Source: Proteus terrae
GTDB lineage: Bacteria > Pseudomonadota > Gammaproteobacteria > Enterobacterales > Enterobacteriaceae
Reading direction: 5' to 3'
DNA length: 64,000 nt
NCBI RefSeq assembly: GCF_003144325.1
Contig: NZ_PENS01000004.1
Span: 62,001 to 126,000, forward strand
The notes under the pieces are model-generated. The model had not been told where the DNA came from. It searched no databases and was given only the letters and a program-made list of their open reading frames with translations. This document shows positions 19,199 through 30,364 of the stretch, piece after piece. Position 1 is the stretch's first letter. Each line of letters starts with the position of its first letter. Both the position numbers and the translations under genes were made by a program.

Positions 19199-20458
19199 TT
19201 AGATATTCACTGGCTGATAGATGTTCTCGATTTCTTCAGCCAGAATTTTTATTCCTTTCTCAATCAACTCAGGCTCAGGTACATAATTCATCCGCATACA
19301 TTGATGAGCGTGATCCCATGAATCTTCTAATCCTGGAAAGAAGTAATGTCCCGGCACCATTAATACACCACGTTTTTTCAAACGACGATAAAGCTCTTCA
19401 CAAGAAACAGGTAAATCTTTAAACCAAAGCCATAAAAATATCGCACCTTCCGGCTTATGAATAAGACAACGTTCCTCAGGTAAGTAGCGGCGGATAATAT
19501 TAATAGTTTCAAGTACTCGTTGATGATAGAAGGGCCCTATCACATCTTGAGATAACCGCATTAAATCATCGCGTTTTAGCATTTCTAATGCCATTGCAGG
19601 TCCAATTCCACCAGGTGCAAGACTAATAATGCCGTTAATATTTGTAATGGCTGAAATCAGCTCTTCATTGGCGATAATAATGCCACAGCGTGCACCCGGT
19701 AAACCTAACTTGGACAGGCTCATACAAAGGATAGTGTTGTCATTCCAACGAGGTGTTGCTTTAGTGAAAATAATACCCGGAAAAGGAACGCCATAAGCGT
19801 TATCTATAATCAGAGGAATATTGTGACGTTTAGCTAAAACCTCTAGCTTTTCAACTTCATCATCAGTAATCACATTACCCGTTGGATTTGTTGGTCTAGA
19901 AACACAAATAGCGGCTATGTCATCACCAATCTCAAGATGAGCAAAATCGACATGATATTTAAATTGCCCATTCGGCAACATTTCTATTGTTGGTTTATTC
20001 GCAACAAACAGATCTTCTTCTAATCCAGAATCAGTATAACCAATATATTCAGGGGCAATTGGGAAAAGAATTTTACGTTTCTTCCCATCTTTGGTTGTGC
20101 CACCTAATAAATTAAATAGATAGAAAAAAGCACTTTGGCTACCATTAGTTAGCGCAATATTTTTTGCCGAAATATTCCAGCCTAGCTTCTGTTTTAAACA
20201 TGCTGCCAACGCTTGTAACATAGCATCTTTGCCTTGCGGGCCATCATAGTTACAAACTGCATCACTTAATGAGCCATTTTCGGTCATTTCTTTAAGTAAT
20301 TGGCGAAAATAGTCATCCATTTCAGGAATATGAGCAGGATTCCCACCTCCTAGCATCACAGCACCGGGTGTACGTATTCCTTCATTTAAGTCTTGCATCA
20401 AGCGAGCAATGCCTGAGTGCTGAGCAAACTTTTGTCCAAATTGTGATAGTTGAGTCAT
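19199..20458 (-). CDS. avtA: valine--pyruvate transaminase
   Basis: Pyridoxal-phosphate enzyme that transfers the amino group between valine and pyruvate, forming alanine and 2-oxoisovalerate. 419 aa against 417 in E. coli. The N-terminal MTQLSQFGQKFAQHSGIARLM...GGGNPAHIPEM is typical. Fold-type I landmarks are NPTG (substrate side), DNAYG, and the PLP lysine in SLSKLGLPGARCG. Transcribed alone; the stop lies directly against the opposing terminator at 19197. Confidence 0.95.
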   Translation of the reverse strand: MTQLSQFGQKFAQHSGIARLMQDLNEGIRTPGAVMLGGGNPAHIPEMDDYFRQLLKEMTENGSLSDAVCNYDGPQGKDAMLQALAACLKQKLGWNISAKNIALTNGSQSAFFYLFNLLGGTTKDGKKRKILFPIAPEYIGYTDSGLEEDLFVANKPTIEMLPNGQFKYHVDFAHLEIGDDIAAICVSRPTNPTGNVITDDEVEKLEVLAKRHNIPLIIDNAYGVPFPGIIFTKATPRWNDNTILCMSLSKLGLPGARCGIIIANEELISAITNINGIISLAPGGIGPAMALEMLKRDDLMRLSQDVIGPFYHQRVLETINIIRRYLPEERCLIHKPEGAIFLWLWFKDLPVSCEELYRRLKKRGVLMVPGHYFFPGLEDSWDHAHQCMRMNYVPEPELIEKGIKILAEEIENIYQPVNI

Positions 20459-20628
20459 CTTTGCAGGTATCTTCTATGTTGCTTTCTCGTTAAGAAATAC
20501 CATACCGCGAGCTTTAATCTGCATCAATAGTTATAATCGAAATGATAGAATAGTAATATTAATATGATTTTAAATATTGAAATATAAAACCAATAACACT
20601 CTAGATTAAAGATAACTCAACTCATATT

Positions 20629-21213
20629 TTACTTTTTATTGGCGTTTTCACTCTCTTCTTGGCGGCAAAAACAAGAGAGAATATGGTCATCAACCATACC
20701 AACAGCTTGCATAAAAGCGTAGCAAGTTGTTGTACCAACAAATTTAAAGCCTTTTTTCTTCAACGTTTTTGCCATTTTATCTGAGATTTCAGTGGACGCG
20801 GGCACTTGGGAAATATTGGACCACTGATTAATAATGGGTTTATTATCAACAAATTGCCAAATAAACTGACTAAAATCTTCGCCTTGTTCTTCCATTGCCA
20901 TGAAAATACGGGCGTTATTAATAATGGCGTTAATTTTTCCTTGATGACGAATAATTGCGGGATCTTGCAGTAAGGTTTCAACATCTTTATCTGTCATTGT
21001 GGCAATTTTTTCAGGTGAAAAATTAAAAAAACAGCGACGATAACCTTCTCTTTTCTTAAGTACGGTATACCAAGATAACCCAGCTTGTTGACCTTCAAGA
21101 CAGATCATTTCAAAAAGCTTGTATTTATCTCGTTCAGGTTTACCCCATTCATCATCATGATATGCCAAATATTCAGGATCATTAGTTACCCAATCGCAAC
21201 GCTGTTTATTCAT
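20629..21213 (-). CDS. tag: DNA-3-methyladenine glycosylase I
   Basis: Removes 3-methyladenine from alkylated DNA. From the ATG at 21213 (MNKQRCDW) it has 194 aa, close to E. coli Tag (187). CAAGGAA precedes that ATG, while the in-frame ATG at 21234 lacks a site. Conserved parts are RCDW...YHDDEWG, FEMICLEGQQAGLSW and the C-terminal MVDDHILSCFCR, whose His/Cys with the N-terminal Cys bind the structural zinc. Divergent from glyQ. Confidence 0.95.
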   Translation of the reverse strand: MNKQRCDWVTNDPEYLAYHDDEWGKPERDKYKLFEMICLEGQQAGLSWYTVLKKREGYRRCFFNFSPEKIATMTDKDVETLLQDPAIIRHQGKINAIINNARIFMAMEEQGEDFSQFIWQFVDNKPIINQWSNISQVPASTEISDKMAKTLKKKGFKFVGTTTCYAFMQAVGMVDDHILSCFCRQEESENANKK

Positions 21214-21451
21214 TTTCTTATTCCTTGTTACCAATAACTTGTAATAGCACCATTTTATATACTGTATAAATATACATGTAAATAGGTGAAAAAAAATTCA
21301 ATCTAATTCTTTGAGCATAGTCATAAAGTCAATTAAGGGATTATTTTTTTGATCGAGGGAAAATTGCCCGCATTCCTTGCTGTATATCTTTCGTCTAGAA
21401 GGTATACTGAAACCTTTCTTTTTATTCTATGTATCGCCATGCGGATATAAC

Positions 21452-22357
21452 ATGCAAAAGTTTGATACCAAAACCTTTCAAGGTCTTATCCTGACACTAC
21501 AGGATTACTGGGCTCGCCAGGGCTGTACCATTGTCCAACCATTAGATATGGAAGTGGGTGCAGGCACATCACACCCAATGACTTGTTTACGTGCATTAGG
21601 CCCAGAGCCTATCGCTGCGGCTTATGTACAGCCTTCTCGTCGTCCAACAGACGGACGTTATGGTGAAAACCCTAACCGTTTACAGCACTATTACCAATTC
21701 CAAGTTATCATTAAGCCATCACCTGATAATATTCAGGAACTTTATCTTGGCTCATTAAGAGAATTAGGTTTAGACCCAACAATTCATGATATTCGTTTTG
21801 TAGAAGATAACTGGGAAAACCCAACTTTAGGTGCTTGGGGCTTAGGCTGGGAAGTTTGGCTCAACGGCATGGAAGTGACGCAGTTTACCTATTTCCAACA
21901 AGTAGGTGGATTAGAGTGTAAACCTGTTACGGGTGAAATCACTTACGGCTTAGAACGTCTTGCCATGTATATTCAAGGTGTTGATAGCGTTTATGACTTA
22001 GTTTGGTGTGATGGTCCATTAGGTAAAACCACCTATGGCGATATCTATCATCAAAACGAAGTTGAGCAATCAACCTATAACTTTGAATACGCCGACGTAG
22101 ACTTCCTGTTCTCTTGCTTTGAGCAATATGAAAAAGAAGCTCGTGAGTTGTTAGAGTTAGAAAAACCTCTGCCTTTACCTGCCTATGAACGTATTTTAAA
22201 AGCAGGACACACCTTTAACTTATTGGATGCACGTAAAGCTATCTCTGTGACAGAGCGCCAGCGTTATATTTTACGTATCCGTACTTTAACCAAAGCGGTT
22301 GCTGAAGCATATTATGCTTCTCGAGAAGCGCTTGGTTTCCCTATGTGTAAAAAGTAA
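21452..22357 (+). CDS. glyQ: glycyl-tRNA synthetase alpha subunit
   Basis: Catalytic subunit of the tetrameric alpha2-beta2 bacterial GlyRS; charges tRNA-Gly. 301 aa from ATG 21452 (MQKFDTKTF), against 303 in E. coli. A longer frame opens at 21377, but its first 25 codons have no counterpart in GlyQ. Class II motifs are spread through [30 protein letters not shown] and [16 protein letters not shown]. glyS begins 9 bases after the stop. Confidence 0.97.
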   Translation: MQKFDTKTFQGLILTLQDYWARQGCTIVQPLDMEVGAGTSHPMTCLRALGPEPIAAAYVQPSRRPTDGRYGENPNRLQHYYQFQVIIKPSPDNIQELYLGSLRELGLDPTIHDIRFVEDNWENPTLGAWGLGWEVWLNGMEVTQFTYFQQVGGLECKPVTGEITYGLERLAMYIQGVDSVYDLVWCDGPLGKTTYGDIYHQNEVEQSTYNFEYADVDFLFSCFEQYEKEARELLELEKPLPLPAYERILKAGHTFNLLDARKAISVTERQRYILRIRTLTKAVAEAYYASREALGFPMCKK

Positions 22358-22366
22358 GAGGCTATC

Positions 22367-24439
22367 ATGACAACTGAGACTTTCCTCGTGGAAATCGGCA
22401 CAGAAGAATTACCGCCGAAAGCGCTTCGTTCTTTAGCCGAATCTTTTGCTGCTAATTTTACTGCTGAACTGGATAACGCCAATATCACTCATGGTGATGT
22501 ATCTTGGTTTGCAGCTCCTCGCCGTTTAGCTATTAAAGTGGTTAATATGGCGAAATCACAAGCAGATAGAACCATTGAAAAACGTGGCCCTGCAATTGCT
22601 CAAGCATTTGACGCTGACGGCAAACCGACAAAAGCAGCTGAAGGTTGGGCAAGAGGTAATGGCATTACAGTTGACCAAGCAGAGCGTTTATCAACAGATA
22701 AAGGCGAATGGTTATTTTATCGTGCAGAAGTAAAAGGTGAAGCTGTTAACCAATTACTGATTGGCATGGTAAGCAATGCATTATCAAAATTACCAATTCC
22801 AAAATTAATGCGCTGGGGTGATAAGGAAACTCACTTTGTACGCCCTGTTCATACCGTCACTTTATTATTAAGTGATACCGTTATTGATGGTGAAATTTTA
22901 GGTATCCAAAGCGATCGCGTTATTCGTGGTCACCGCTTTATGGGTGAAGCTGAATTCTCTATTGATAATGCGGATCAGTATCCTGAAATTCTTTATGAGC
23001 GCGGAAAAGTTATCGCTGATTACGAAACGCGTAAATCAATTATTCTTCATGATGCCCGTCTTGCTGCTGAAAAACTTGGCGGTATCGCAGATTTAAGCGA
23101 TAGCTTAGTCGAAGAAGTCACTTCATTGGTTGAATGGCCTGTTGTGTTAACAGCAAAATTTGAGGAAAAATTCCTTGAAGTTCCTGCTGAAGCGCTAGTT
23201 TATACGATGAAAGGTGACCAAAAATATTTCCCTGTTTATGACAAGCAAGGCAAATTATTACCTAACTTTATTTTCGTCACTAATATTGAATCTTCTGATC
23301 CACAACAGATCATCAGCGGTAACGAAAAAGTAGTGCGTCCTCGTTTAGCTGATGCGGAGTTTTTCTTCAAAACTGACCGTAAACAACGTTTAGAAGATAA
23401 CTTACCACGCCTTGAAACCGTATTATTCCAGAAAGATTTAGGCACACTGCGTGATAAAACAGACCGTATTCAAGCATTAGCTGGCTTTATTGCTGGCAAA
23501 ATGGGGGCTGATGTTAATAAAGCAACTCGCGCAGGTTTACTGTCAAAATGTGACTTAATGACCAATATGGTGTTCGAATTCACAGATACCCAAGGTGTTA
23601 TGGGTATGCATTATGCGCGTCATGATGGTGAAGCTGAAGAAGTCGCAGTTGCATTGAAAGAACAATATCAGCCTCGTTTCGCGGGTGATGAATTACCTTC
23701 TAATCCTGTTGCTAGCGCCCTCGCTATTGCAGAGAAGATGGATACACTTGCGGGTATTTTCGGTATTGGTCAACATCCTAAAGGGGATAAAGACCCATTT
23801 GCTCTACGTCGTGCATCACTGGGTGTTTTACGTATTATCGTTGAGCAAGATTTACCGTTAGATATCGAAGAGCTGACACAAGAAGCGGTTCGCCTTTACG
23901 GTGACAAACTGACTAATAAAAATGTGGTCAGTGATGTGGTTGAGTTTATGTTAGGTCGTTTCCGTTCTTGGTATCAAGAATTGGGTTACAGCATTGATAC
24001 TATTCAAGCTGTATTAGCACGTCGTCCAACACAACCTGCTGACTTCAATGCTCGCGTTAAAGCAGTAACTTACTTCCGCACATTAGACGAAGCCTCTGCA
24101 TTAGCAGAAGCAAATAAGCGTGTTTCTAACATCTTAGCAAAATCCGCTGATGTAAAACTGAATGACACTGTTTTAGCTTCCGTCTTAAAAGCCCCAGAAG
24201 AAGTTCAACTAGCGGCTAATCTTTCTGTATTACAAGATAAATTGGCACCATTATTTGCAGAGCGCAAATACCAAGAAGCATTAGTTGAACTGGCCTCATT
24301 ACGTGATGTGGTCAATAACTTCTTTGACAAAGTCATGGTAATGGATGAAGACGAAGCTGTTCGTATCAACCGTTTAACCATGTTAAGTCAATTGCGTGAA
24401 CTGTTCTTAAAAGTCGCGGATATTTCTGTTTTACAATAA
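22367..24439 (+). CDS. glyS: glycyl-tRNA synthetase beta subunit
   Basis: tRNA-binding partner of GlyQ, 690 aa against 689 in E. coli. The N-terminus [16 protein letters not shown] is the beta-subunit signature. An HD-like domain occupies the middle, with [10 protein letters not shown] and [13 protein letters not shown], and the C-terminal anticodon-binding part follows. GAGGC lies just before the ATG. Cotranscribed with glyQ and closed by the terminator at 24461. Confidence 0.97.
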   Translation: MTTETFLVEIGTEELPPKALRSLAESFAANFTAELDNANITHGDVSWFAAPRRLAIKVVNMAKSQADRTIEKRGPAIAQAFDADGKPTKAAEGWARGNGITVDQAERLSTDKGEWLFYRAEVKGEAVNQLLIGMVSNALSKLPIPKLMRWGDKETHFVRPVHTVTLLLSDTVIDGEILGIQSDRVIRGHRFMGEAEFSIDNADQYPEILYERGKVIADYETRKSIILHDARLAAEKLGGIADLSDSLVEEVTSLVEWPVVLTAKFEEKFLEVPAEALVYTMKGDQKYFPVYDKQGKLLPNFIFVTNIESSDPQQIISGNEKVVRPRLADAEFFFKTDRKQRLEDNLPRLETVLFQKDLGTLRDKTDRIQALAGFIAGKMGADVNKATRAGLLSKCDLMTNMVFEFTDTQGVMGMHYARHDGEAEEVAVALKEQYQPRFAGDELPSNPVASALAIAEKMDTLAGIFGIGQHPKGDKDPFALRRASLGVLRIIVEQDLPLDIEELTQEAVRLYGDKLTNKNVVSDVVEFMLGRFRSWYQELGYSIDTIQAVLARRPTQPADFNARVKAVTYFRTLDEASALAEANKRVSNILAKSADVKLNDTVLASVLKAPEEVQLAANLSVLQDKLAPLFAERKYQEALVELASLRDVVNNFFDKVMVMDEDEAVRINRLTMLSQLRELFLKVADISVLQ

Positions 24440-24460
24440 GTTGTAACCCCCAGAAAACAG

Positions 24461-24494
24461 AAACCGGCATTGCTTTCACAATGCCGGTTTTTAT
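24461..24494 (+). terminator. glyQS terminator
   Basis: Twelve-bp stem AAACCGGCATTG (24461-24472) / CAATGCCGGTTT (24479-24490) with a 6-base loop and a T run to 24493. Confidence 0.92.
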
Positions 24495-24503
24495 CAAACA
24501 TCA

Positions 24504-24800
24504 TTATTTTTTTAGGGGATGATGAACAAGTTCCATAATTCTTATCGACTCTCTATCAATGATATTCACAATAATATGCAGTAAATCATCAATATCCTCC
24601 GCATAAAAAGATTCAATCTCCGTTTCTATTTCAATAGGAAAACCATTTATTTTACTAAAACTATAACCAAATAATATAGATCCAGACTCATCACTTACAT
24701 TTACTTTATCAACATAAATAAGCCTTTCGCTATTAATAAATTTAGGGCAGTAATGATGATTATCTTTAAATAATACCTTAATTTTATTATTAGTGATCAC
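24504..24800 (-). CDS. small acidic orphan protein of unknown function
   Basis: 98 aa from a GTG at 24800. The protein is acidic (VSDESGS, EIETEIESFYAEDIDD) with a helical C-terminal part and no signal or membrane segment. The start has no clear ribosome site, and the frame stays open upstream without an ATG, into the yidR terminator, so the 5' end may be wrong or lost. Very AT-rich DNA. It resembles immunity-type small proteins only in size and charge; I do not recognise the family. Confidence 0.45.
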   Translation of the reverse strand: MITNNKIKVLFKDNHHYCPKFINSERLIYVDKVNVSDESGSILFGYSFSKINGFPIEIETEIESFYAEDIDDLLHIIVNIIDRESIRIMELVHHPLKK

Positions 24801-24859
24801 TTCTAGTTTTTCGATAATTATACTTATTTTATTCTCTATTTTATTTTTTATTAAATAAA

Positions 24860-24886
24860 AAGGTATCTCATTATTTAAGATACCTT
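24860..24886 (-). terminator. yidR terminator
   Basis: Stem AAGGTATCT (24860-24868) / AGATACCTT (24878-24886). On the minus strand it is followed by TTTTATTT. Confidence 0.8.
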
Positions 24887-24905
24887 ATTTATAGACGATA
24901 AAACT

Positions 24906-26192
24906 TTACAACCCAGTCTCTACGGTAAATATCTGGCGATAACCATCAACATCACGCATAAATGCAATATATTGGTCATTTGGAGAGAATACGACAGCAT
25001 CACTACTTGGTGCCTGTGCTGTTTTTTCTGTTAATCGAGTTAACTCACTCGTTTTCACATTACATAGCATCACGCTATTATCGCAAATAAAGGTGAGATA
25101 TTGTCCATTACTATTCCACGTAAAGGCTGACTGAATATCCCAATCCTGCGAAGTGATTTTTTTTATCTCTTTCGTACTTGGCGATACGGTATACAACTGC
25201 ACAATACCGTTATCATCTTTCATTAAGAAAGCGATCGCATCACCTTGTGGGGAACTTCTTAACCAGTGACGAGGCTGATTTAAAACACCGGCATATTTTC
25301 TATTTGCTGTATTTGTTAGGCGAACTTGATGAATACCTTTAGCCACTGCTGGCATTGTTGTATCAGTTCCTGCCAATGGTTTATCACCTTCAACACTGAA
25401 AGCCTGATTATCATCAGGTAAATCCACTAGGAAAATATCAGCAACTTTATCGCCATTTTCACTCACGGTATCGCCGATAAATGCAATAGCCCAATGTTGC
25501 TGTGAACCATCAGTCTTTATATAACCTTGAGTACCAACCCAACACTCTTCATAAGCTTTATTAATTTCGTCGCTTCCCTTTTGTGGGTGAGCAACAGTTT
25601 GGCTTACTACAGTGCAAAAATATTCACCGTCATATTCGCGTGGGTGCTTTTTAGCGACATTAACCGCTTTTAGTGGCACTGCAACAGCCACATTACGTTG
25701 ATCATATTCGCCACCAAGTTCATGCATAATATGATCATTGTAGGTAAAGCTTAAACGCGTACCGTCAGGACTAAAGACGTGAACATGTGTACCGCCACGT
25801 AATGCACCGGCTTGATAAGGTGATGTCAACGAACATGCGTCGATATTAAATGCACGATTATTATTTGACTCATCAACAATCACGCCTCGACGATGATGAA
25901 AGTCATAATGCCATTCATTATCTGGGTTTTCTGGCCCATGAATAAAGGCGTAACGCACGGGCTCTGTAGGGCTTACTGTTGCAACCCCTACATGTGCCCC
26001 TTGTGTTGCTGTGTAAATGATCTGTTGCTGTTTTGTTTTCGCATGAATTTTTTCTATGGTTAGACCTGTAAAAGATCCCCCATTGGGACGTACATCATAG
26101 ACTAACCACTGGCTATCTGGCGTCCAAACATTTATATTAGTTAGCTGATGATGACGGCTATCAAACGTAATCTGGTGTTCCTGAAAAGACAT
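24906..26192 (-). CDS. yidR: DUF3748 family protein YidR (beta-propeller-like)
   Basis: 428 aa from ATG 26192 (MSFQEHQITFD), chosen because AAGGATAAAT precedes it; the frame opens 10 codons earlier without a site. The start ITFDSRHHQLTNINVWTPDSQWLVYDVRP and GAHVGV...FIHGPENPDNEWHYDFHHRRG match E. coli YidR. Repeated blocks ending in SPDG/SPNDQ and IAFM suggest a TolB-like beta-propeller. No signal peptide is visible, so cytoplasmic. Function unknown. In E. coli yidR neighbours yidQ, which here lies about 8 kb away. Confidence 0.88.
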   Translation of the reverse strand: MSFQEHQITFDSRHHQLTNINVWTPDSQWLVYDVRPNGGSFTGLTIEKIHAKTKQQQIIYTATQGAHVGVATVSPTEPVRYAFIHGPENPDNEWHYDFHHRRGVIVDESNNNRAFNIDACSLTSPYQAGALRGGTHVHVFSPDGTRLSFTYNDHIMHELGGEYDQRNVAVAVPLKAVNVAKKHPREYDGEYFCTVVSQTVAHPQKGSDEINKAYEECWVGTQGYIKTDGSQQHWAIAFIGDTVSENGDKVADIFLVDLPDDNQAFSVEGDKPLAGTDTTMPAVAKGIHQVRLTNTANRKYAGVLNQPRHWLRSSPQGDAIAFLMKDDNGIVQLYTVSPSTKEIKKITSQDWDIQSAFTWNSNGQYLTFICDNSVMLCNVKTSELTRLTEKTAQAPSSDAVVFSPNDQYIAFMRDVDGYRQIFTVETGL

Positions 26193-26328
26193 ATTTATCC
26201 TTATCGGGAAATAAATTTCCACATTATAAAAACTAATTAATTTTACCTGGCACTAAAAAAATTCAGTCGAGACTTTTTCGCAAGGTAATTATTCTACCCT
26301 CACTAAATAGTCAGAAAATTAGAAAATC

Positions 26329-26946
26329 ATGTTACTTAGTGTTCTCTATATTATTGGTATTACTGCAGAAGCCATGACTGGTGCGCTTGCTGCTGGTCGT
26401 CGTAAAATGGATGTTTTTGGCGTTATTATTATCGCCTCTGCAACTGCCATTGGTGGTGGCTCTGTCAGAGACATTCTACTCGGCCATTACCCATTAGGTT
26501 GGGTAAAACACCCTGAATATATCGTCACTGTTGCATGTGCTGCTGTCATCACCATGTGGGTTGCTCCCATGATGAAACACCTTCAGCGACTCTTTCTTAT
26601 CTTAGATGCCATTGGTCTAATGGTTTTCTCTATTATCGGTGCACAAATCGCACTCGATATGGACTATGGCCCAATTATTGCTGCTATTGCTGCGGTGATC
26701 ACGGGCGCGTTTGGTGGTGTATTAAGAGATATGCTTTGTAATACCATTCCTTTGGTTTTCCAAAAAGAAATTTATGCCGGTATCGCTTTTGGTGCCGCGT
26801 GGCTTTATATGGGATTACTGTTTTATACACCATTACCAAGAGACGTCATTATCATCATTACCCTAATTGCAGGGTTAACCGCTCGACTTCTCGCTATTCG
26901 TTATAAATTGGGCTTACCTGTCTTTAATTACGAGAATCAAGATTAA
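26329..26946 (+). CDS. yicG: YicG, TRIC-type cation channel family (UPF0126) membrane protein
   Basis: 205 aa, as in E. coli. Seven hydrophobic segments in two similar halves, with the TRIC/UPF0126 signatures [11 protein letters not shown] (about residues 43-53) and [11 protein letters not shown] (about 126-136), one in each half. Prokaryotic TRIC homologues conduct monovalent cations; the role of YicG is not settled. In E. coli ligB separates yicG from gmk; here only a 306-base gap remains. Confidence 0.92.
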   Translation: MLLSVLYIIGITAEAMTGALAAGRRKMDVFGVIIIASATAIGGGSVRDILLGHYPLGWVKHPEYIVTVACAAVITMWVAPMMKHLQRLFLILDAIGLMVFSIIGAQIALDMDYGPIIAAIAAVITGAFGGVLRDMLCNTIPLVFQKEIYAGIAFGAAWLYMGLLFYTPLPRDVIIIITLIAGLTARLLAIRYKLGLPVFNYENQD

Positions 26947-26950
26947 CGAA

Positions 26951-26978
26951 TCGCTGTTTTAACGACAGCGGTTCTTTT
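26951..26978 (+). terminator. yicG terminator
   Basis: CGCTGT (26952-26957) / ACAGCG (26965-26970), 7-base loop, then GTTCTTTTT. Located 6 bases after the stop. Confidence 0.7.
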
Positions 26979-27225
26979 TGATTCTGTGGGGTATCTCAAA
27001 ATATAATCTCTTTTCGCTATTGTGATAAAAGGTAATTCCTATCACTGAGCCTTTAATTATATGTTAATATTGACATAGTTTAATTTTTCTCTTGTTTCTA
27101 TATTCAGAAAATAGAATGTAATAAGAAAAAAAATGGCCCTGTATTAAACATGGGCACTGTATGTCATTCATTGTATGTGTATACTATATGGGGGATTTGC
27201 TCCCTAAACATGTATTTATACTTAA

Positions 27226-27876
<651 letters not shown>

Positions 27877-27930
27877 GTTAACTTTCAGTATTATGCCCAG
27901 TCATTTCGTTAATGGTGGAGTAACACAAAT

Positions 27931-28206
27931 ATGGCACGCGTAACCGTTCAAGACGCTGTAGAGAAAATTGGTAACCGTTTTGACCTCGTTCTGGTCGCAG
28001 CACGTCGTGCGCGTCAGTTACAAGTTGGCGCTAAAGATCCTTTAGTTCCAGAAGAAAATGATAAAATGACTGTTGTCGCGCTACGTGAAATCGAAGAAGG
28101 CCTGATTAACGGTAAAATTCTTGATGCTCGTGAACGCCAAGAGCAGCAAGAGCAAGAAGCAGCAGAATTACAAGCTGTTTCAGCGATTGCGGAAGGTCGT
28201 CGTTAA
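27931..28206 (+). CDS. rpoZ: RNA polymerase omega subunit
   Basis: 91 aa, as in E. coli. The N-terminus [28 protein letters not shown] is nearly invariant in enterobacteria and includes residues of ppGpp site 1. Omega helps fold and hold beta-prime. GGTGGAG precedes the ATG. It is 54 bases after gmk and 29 bases before spoT, so one operon. Confidence 0.97.
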   Translation: MARVTVQDAVEKIGNRFDLVLVAARRARQLQVGAKDPLVPEENDKMTVVALREIEEGLINGKILDARERQEQQEQEAAELQAVSAIAEGRR

Positions 28207-28235
28207 TCGTTTTATAAAATAGGGGTAGGTCTGCC

Positions 28236-30362
28236 TTGTACCTGTTTGAAAGCCTGAATCAGATCGTTCAAAAATACTTGCCATCGGAGCAAGTTGAACA
28301 ACTTAAAAAAGCCTTTATCGTCGCCCGAAATGCCCACGAGGGACAAACTCGTTCAAGTGGTGAGCCTTATATTACTCACCCTGTTGCGGTTGCGTGTATC
28401 CTCGCAGATATGCGATTAGACCAGCAAACGCTGATGGCGGCGCTGTTGCATGATGTTATCGAAGATACACCTGCAACCTTCCAAGATATCGAAAGCCTCT
28501 TTGGTAGTACGGTAGCCGATCTTGTTGAAGGGGTATCTAAACTTGATAAATTGAAGTTTAGAGACAAAAAAGAGGCTCAGGCTGAAAACTTCCGTAAGAT
28601 GATTATGGCGATGGTAAAAGATATCCGCGTCATTTTGATCAAGCTGGCAGACCGAACTCACAATATGCGCACTCTGGGATCATTACGCCCAGATAAACGT
28701 CGCCGTATTGCTCGCGAAACACTCGAAATTTACAGTCCTCTCGCACATCGTTTAGGTATACATCATATCAAAACAGAGCTTGAAGAGCTGGGTTTCGAGG
28801 CGCTACATCCTAATCGCTACCGTGTAATCAAAGAAGTCGTTAAAGCAGCTCGAGGCAACCGTAAAGAGATGATTAATAAAATCCTCTCTGAAATTGAAGG
28901 ACGCCTGACAGAAGCACATATCGAATGCAAAGTTAACGGTCGTGAAAAACACCTTTACTCTATCTATCGGAAAATGTTGTTAAAAGAGCAACGTTTTCAC
29001 TCGATCATGGATATTTACGCCTTTCGCGTAATCGTGAAAGAAGTCGATACCTGTTATCGCGTTTTAGGTCAAATGCACAGTCTTTATAAACCGCGTCCCG
29101 GTCGAGTTAAAGACTATATTGCAATTCCAAAAGCCAACGGCTATCAATCTCTTCATACTTCACTTATTGGCCCTCATGGGGTACCTGTTGAAGTGCAAAT
29201 TCGTACTGAAGATATGGATCAAATGGCAGAGATGGGAGTTGCTGCACATTGGGCTTATAAAGAGCAAGGTGAGCAACCGGGCACAACTGCACAAGTTAGA
29301 GCTCAACGCTGGATGCAAAGTTTACTTGAATTGCAACAAAGTGCGGGTAGCTCATTTGAATTTATTGAGAACGTAAAATCAGATCTTTTTCCTGATGAAA
29401 TCTACGTTTTCACGCCAGAAGGTCGCATTGTCGAATTACCAACGGGTGCTACTCCTGTCGATTTTGCTTATGCTGTACACACTGATATCGGTCATGCTTG
29501 TGTGGGTGCAAGGGTTGATAGGCAACCTTACCCACTATCACAATCGCTACGTACCGGACAAACGGTTGAAATTATTACCGCTCCTGGTGCAAGACCCAAT
29601 GCGGCTTGGCTAAACTTTGTCGTCAGTTCAAGAGCTCGCTCTAAAATCCGACAACTGCTGAAAAACTTAAAACGTGAAGACTCTATTAATTTAGGTCGTC
29701 GTTTACTCAATCACGCATTAGGTGAGCACAAGCTTGCTGACATTTCAGCTGAAAATATTGAGCGTGAATTGAAGCGTATGAAACTTCATTCAATCGACGA
29801 CTTAATGGCTGAAATTGGTTTAGGTAATACCATGAGCGTTGTTGTTGCGCGTAATTTATTGATTGATAGTCAAAATCAAGATGAAAACGCACAAACAGAA
29901 ACAACCAATGATGAAACGCCTAAACTCCCAATTAAAGGCGCTGATGGCGTATTAATCTCCTTCGCTAAATGTTGCCGCCCTATTCCGGGTGATCCTATCG
30001 TTGCACATATTAGCCCAGGTAAAGGTTTGGTTATTCACCATGAATCTTGTCGTAATATTCGTGGTTACCAAAAAGAGCCTGAAAAATTCATGCCTGTCGA
30101 GTGGGATAAAGAGATCAACAGCGATTTCATTACTGAAATTAAAGTCGATATGATCAACCACCAAGGCGCTTTAGCAAACTTAACCGCAGCTATTAACGAT
30201 GCTAACTCAAGTATTCAAAGTATGAATACAGAAGAGAAAGATGGTCGCGTGTATTGTGCTTTTATTCGCTTAACTGCGAAAGATAGAATTCAATTAGCCA
30301 ATATCATGCGTAAACTTCGCATCATGCCAGACGTTCTGCGCGTTAGCCGTAATAAAAACTAG
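28236..30362 (+). CDS. spoT: bifunctional (p)ppGpp synthetase/hydrolase SpoT
   Basis: 708 aa (E. coli 702). Starts at TTG 28236, as E. coli spoT does, with GGGGTAGG upstream. Hydrolase HD domain with His72-Asp73 in LLHDVIEDT; synthetase-like domain about 200-340 (YRKMLLKEQRF, RPGRVKDYIA); TGS about 385-450 (VFTPEGRIVELPTGATPVDFAYAVH); zinc-finger/helical part with FAKCCRPIPGD; ACT at the C-terminus. It degrades and weakly makes (p)ppGpp under carbon, fatty-acid and phosphate stress. trmH begins 2 bases later. Confidence 0.97.
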   Translation: MYLFESLNQIVQKYLPSEQVEQLKKAFIVARNAHEGQTRSSGEPYITHPVAVACILADMRLDQQTLMAALLHDVIEDTPATFQDIESLFGSTVADLVEGVSKLDKLKFRDKKEAQAENFRKMIMAMVKDIRVILIKLADRTHNMRTLGSLRPDKRRRIARETLEIYSPLAHRLGIHHIKTELEELGFEALHPNRYRVIKEVVKAARGNRKEMINKILSEIEGRLTEAHIECKVNGREKHLYSIYRKMLLKEQRFHSIMDIYAFRVIVKEVDTCYRVLGQMHSLYKPRPGRVKDYIAIPKANGYQSLHTSLIGPHGVPVEVQIRTEDMDQMAEMGVAAHWAYKEQGEQPGTTAQVRAQRWMQSLLELQQSAGSSFEFIENVKSDLFPDEIYVFTPEGRIVELPTGATPVDFAYAVHTDIGHACVGARVDRQPYPLSQSLRTGQTVEIITAPGARPNAAWLNFVVSSRARSKIRQLLKNLKREDSINLGRRLLNHALGEHKLADISAENIERELKRMKLHSIDDLMAEIGLGNTMSVVVARNLLIDSQNQDENAQTETTNDETPKLPIKGADGVLISFAKCCRPIPGDPIVAHISPGKGLVIHHESCRNIRGYQKEPEKFMPVEWDKEINSDFITEIKVDMINHQGALANLTAAINDANSSIQSMNTEEKDGRVYCAFIRLTAKDRIQLANIMRKLRIMPDVLRVSRNKN

Positions 30363-30364
30363 TC

